DNA from: Pseudolabrys sp.
Lineage (GTDB): Bacteria; Pseudomonadota; Alphaproteobacteria; Rhizobiales; Xanthobacteraceae
NCBI GenBank assembly: GCA_026125925.1
Contig: JAHCKF010000166.1
Location: 1 to 7,501 of the forward strand
DNA length: 7,501 nt
Reading direction: 5' to 3'
Part shown: positions 5,959 through 7,501 of the stretch, in pieces
How the letters are laid out: every line of letters starts with the position of its first letter
Position numbering within the stretch: the stretch's first letter is position 1
Notes under the pieces: model-generated
Databases searched by the model: none
What the model was told of the DNA's origin: nothing
What the model saw: only the letters and a program-made list of their open reading frames with translations
Position numbers and translations under genes: made by a program

Positions 5959-6165
5959 TCAGAGATCGATCTTGCCGTAGACCGCGACGTTGAGCCCGAT
6001 CTTGTCGCAGGTCAGCGCCACGGCCGTCTCGACGCTGCCCTGATGGCCGAGCTTGCCGTTGGCCATCGCCTCGCGCACGGCCTGCGCGATTTCCGCCTGC
6101 GCCTGGGCGCGGACCGCGTCGAGATAGCGGTCGACCGACGCCCGCAATTCCTTGTCGCCGATCAT
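5959..6165 (-). CDS. Small conserved protein resembling DUF6494
   Basis: The 68 aa product starts MIGDKELRASVDRYLDAV, continues AEIAQAVREAMANGKL and ends with alternating hydrophobic strands (VETAVALTCDKIGLNVAVYGKIDL). The layout of a helix with EI.QAV, a GKL turn and a C-terminal G-K-I hydrophobic end matches my recollection of the small DUF6494 family of unknown function. It has no signal peptide or membrane segment. The ATG at 6165 was preferred over the in-frame GTG at 6177 because GAGG (6175-6172) lies 6 bases upstream of it. The gene is transcribed away from the bactofilin gene. Behind its TGA lies the VOC remnant in the same frame. Confidence 0.7.
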   Translation of the reverse strand: MIGDKELRASVDRYLDAVRAQAQAEIAQAVREAMANGKLGHQGSVETAVALTCDKIGLNVAVYGKIDL

Positions 6166-6260
6166 GATCTGCCTCACCTGGCCGCGACGGCAATGCCGGT
6201 ATCAAAGCGGCGCTGTTGTTTATTTTATCCGCCGCCCGCCGATTAAACAGCCGCTCAAAA

Positions 6261-6283
6261 GTTAACATGTGGACCTGGTTAAC
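6261..6283. promoter_or_regulatory. Pair of GTTAAC palindromes in a divergent intergenic region
   Basis: GTTAAC occurs at 6261-6266 and 6278-6283 (17-base centre-to-centre spacing), and GATTAAAC lies at 6241-6248. TTAA half-sites of this kind are typical of CtrA binding sites in alphaproteobacteria, but the CtrA consensus needs 7 bases between TTAA units and here there are 13. The 276-base gap 6166-6441 otherwise shows no clear promoter. A TAAAAT-like -10 (minus strand, within TTATTTTATCC near 6220-6229) is possible for the minus-strand gene. Confidence 0.25.
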
Positions 6284-6441
6284 GCCGGCGAGACAAAGGC
6301 AACGCCCGCGTTATCGATAAATTCAGGTTGTTCTATCGCGCGACGGGGCAGCCGCTACACTATCAAACAGCTCTCGCCTTCGAGTCGCCTCGCCGCCTTC
6401 CGTTGCGTGAATTTGTCCATGGACGACAGGAGTTTTCTGCC

Positions 6442-7005
6442 GTGAGTTACTTCTCCCCCACAAAAAGCGAGCCGCGCCCGGCCAAGCCGGCTGAAACCGC
6501 CGCGCCGCAGCCCAAATCCCAGTTTCAGCCCGCAGCCGGCGCTCCGGTCCGGCTCGGCGAGAAGGAAATCGTGTCCACCTTCGGCGCCGGGCTGCTGATC
6601 ACCGGCAACGTCGTCTCGACCGGCGGTGTACAGGTGTTCGGCCGGGTCGACGGCGATATCCACGCCGCGCATCTGGTGGTCGGCAAGGGTGCCAACATCA
6701 ACGGCAATGCCCGCGCCCAGGACGTCGTCATCGACGGCGCCTTCAAGGGCACCATCCACGGCAACAACGTGAAACTGCAGGCGACCGCGGCGGTGGAAGG
6801 AGAAATCTACAACCGATCGCTGGCCATCGACCAGAACGCCCAGTTCGAAGGCGTGGCGCGTCGCCTGGTGCAGCCGGTCGAGCCGCCGACGGAAGATCAG
6901 GTCAGCGGCCGGACGCCGCAACCGGCATTGGTCCCGGAGCAGCCGGCAACGCAGGCTTATGCCGCCCCCAATAATGACGGCTTTCGGCCGGTGACGACCT
7001 ACTAG
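6442..7005 (+). CDS. Bactofilin family cytoskeletal protein
   Basis: Bactofilins polymerise without nucleotides into filaments or membrane-associated sheets, and organise cell-wall enzymes, stalks or polarity factors. The 187 aa product has a Pro/Ala/Lys-rich, probably disordered head (1-40). The bactofilin beta-helix core (about 42-140) follows, with the typical STFGAGLLITGNV, QVFGRVDGDI, LVVGKGANINGNARAQDVVI, FKGTIHGNNVKL and AAVEGEI repeats. A Pro/Gln-rich tail (145-187) ends the protein. There is no membrane segment. The start is GTG 6442 with AGGAG at 6428-6432, 9 bases upstream. The frame is open back to an ATG at 6328, but residues before the GTG have no bactofilin character. It stands alone as a transcription unit and is closed by a terminator. 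Family assignment is firm; which cellular process it serves cannot be told here. Confidence 0.93.
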   Translation: MSYFSPTKSEPRPAKPAETAAPQPKSQFQPAAGAPVRLGEKEIVSTFGAGLLITGNVVSTGGVQVFGRVDGDIHAAHLVVGKGANINGNARAQDVVIDGAFKGTIHGNNVKLQATAAVEGEIYNRSLAIDQNAQFEGVARRLVQPVEPPTEDQVSGRTPQPALVPEQPATQAYAAPNNDGFRPVTTY

Positions 7006-7031
7006 ATCGCGGCAACGATCGTTGAAACGCC

Positions 7032-7066
7032 AAGGCGCGGGATCTTGTCCCGCGCCTTTTCTTTTT
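7032..7066 (+). terminator. Rho-independent terminator after the bactofilin gene
   Basis: AAGGCGCGGGA (7032-7042) and TCCCGCGCCTT (7048-7058) form a perfect 11-bp stem around loop TCTTG. TTTT, C and TTTTT follow. It lies 26 bases after the bactofilin stop. On the opposite strand the stem is followed by few T residues, so it is mainly a plus-strand terminator although the next gene converges on it. Confidence 0.9.
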
Positions 7067-7080
7067 GCAGGCGGCCCGTC

Positions 7081-7501
7081 TCAGCCCCGCGCCGCGATCG
7101 CCTCGGCGATCGCCACCGTGCGCCGCGCCATGTCGGCATGCAGGCGCTCGACCATGCGGCCGTCGATCGACACCACGCCCTTGGACTTGTTCTCCGGCAG
7201 GTCGAAGGCGGCGATCATCTTGCGCGCCCAGGCAACCTCGGCCTCGCTCGGTGAGAACGCCGTGTTGCACGGCTCGATCTGGTTCGGGTGGATCAGCGTC
7301 TTGCCGTCCATGCCCAGTTCGACGCCCTGCTGGCATTCCGCGGCAAAGCCCTCGGCATTGCTCAGATCGTTGTAGACGCCGTCGAGCACCTCGACGCCGT
7401 GAATGCGCGCCGCCGCAATCACCGTCGTCAGCCATGGCAGCATCGGCGCGCGGCCCGGCACCAGCCGCGCCCGCGTGTCCTTGGCCAGATCGTTGGTGCC
7501 G
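7081..7501 (-). CDS. CitE-like CoA ester lyase (HpcH/HpaI aldolase family), C-terminal part
   Basis: The 139 visible residues are the C-terminal half of a protein whose start lies beyond the window. They open with GTNDLAKDTRARLVPGR and continue with HGVEVLDGVYNDLSNAEGF (35-52), GMDGKTLIHPNQI (63-75) and the tail SPSEAEVAWARKMIAAFD. These are hallmarks of the citrate-lyase-beta-like family of TIM-barrel enzymes that cleave or hydrolyse CoA esters such as malyl-CoA, beta-methylmalyl-CoA or citramalyl-CoA. The C-terminal IDGRMVERLHADMARR helix is typical of Mcl1-type malyl-CoA lyases and CitE-like paralogues. The exact substrate cannot be decided without the N-terminal half, so no symbol is given. 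The stop TGA is at 7083-7081, and the gene converges on the bactofilin gene. Confidence 0.92.
   Translation of the reverse strand, partial: GTNDLAKDTRARLVPGRAPMLPWLTTVIAAARIHGVEVLDGVYNDLSNAEGFAAECQQGVELGMDGKTLIHPNQIEPCNTAFSPSEAEVAWARKMIAAFDLPENKSKGVVSIDGRMVERLHADMARRTVAIAEAIAARG

Noticed and set aside
5785..6246. A 153-codon plus-strand open frame over the VOC remnant and the DUF6494-like gene
   Set aside because: Its translation has no motif, while both minus-strand frames show recognisable families; it also lacks a ribosome binding site.
6328..6441. N-terminal extension of the bactofilin to an ATG at 6328
   Set aside because: The extra 38 residues are not bactofilin-like, and a strong AGGAG at 6428-6432 sits at the right distance from the GTG at 6442.

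Overview
The window is GC-rich chromosomal DNA, most likely from an alphaproteobacterium of the Hyphomicrobiales (Bradyrhizobium / Rhodopseudomonas / Xanthobacteraceae type). This is inferred from the style of the RimM, TrmD, L19, LeuC and LeuD proteins, from a REP-like palindrome beginning GTAGCCC that resembles repeats I recall from Bradyrhizobiaceae, and from the mix of bactofilin and small secreted Gly/His/Tyr-rich proteins. The genus cannot be fixed from sequence reading alone. Most of the content is housekeeping. I see no mobile element, CRISPR array, tRNA or rRNA.

Layout. Positions 1-1656 carry the 3' part of the classical ribosome-maturation operon: rimM (5' end cut by the window), trmD overlapping its stop codon, and rplS, which probably also has its own promoter and ends in a strong hairpin terminator. 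Positions 1657-3430 carry leuC behind a promoter and a leader of roughly 180 nt that contains a possible 32-codon leaderless leader ORF and a GC hairpin. leuC ends in a bidirectional terminator followed by a REP-like palindrome. Positions 3477-4347 hold three short minus-strand genes for exported proteins of unknown function, apparently read from one promoter at about 4394-4422. On the plus strand, 4536-5648 holds a minimal zincin-like metalloprotease gene followed by leuD, again closed by a hairpin terminator. Positions 5767-6165 (minus) hold a small protein resembling the DUF6494 family; directly after its stop, in the same frame, lies the orphan C-terminal half of a glyoxalase/VOC-domain gene with no start codon (a pseudogene remnant). 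Positions 6442-7005 (plus) encode a bactofilin, followed by a terminator. Positions 7081-7501 (minus) hold the C-terminal part of a CitE/malyl-CoA-lyase-type enzyme that runs off the window.

How the genes fit together. RimM, TrmD and L19 serve 30S maturation, tRNA m1G37 methylation and the 50S subunit. LeuC and LeuD are the two subunits of isopropylmalate isomerase, yet their genes are about 1.7 kb apart with opposite-strand genes between them, so they must be expressed from separate transcripts. The bactofilin is a cytoskeletal polymer protein. The CitE-like enzyme probably acts on CoA esters.

I found no convincing undescribed multi-gene system. The items most worth a second look are the possible leaderless leader ORF before leuC, the cluster of three exported small proteins, and the VOC half-gene fused in frame behind a small conserved ORF.
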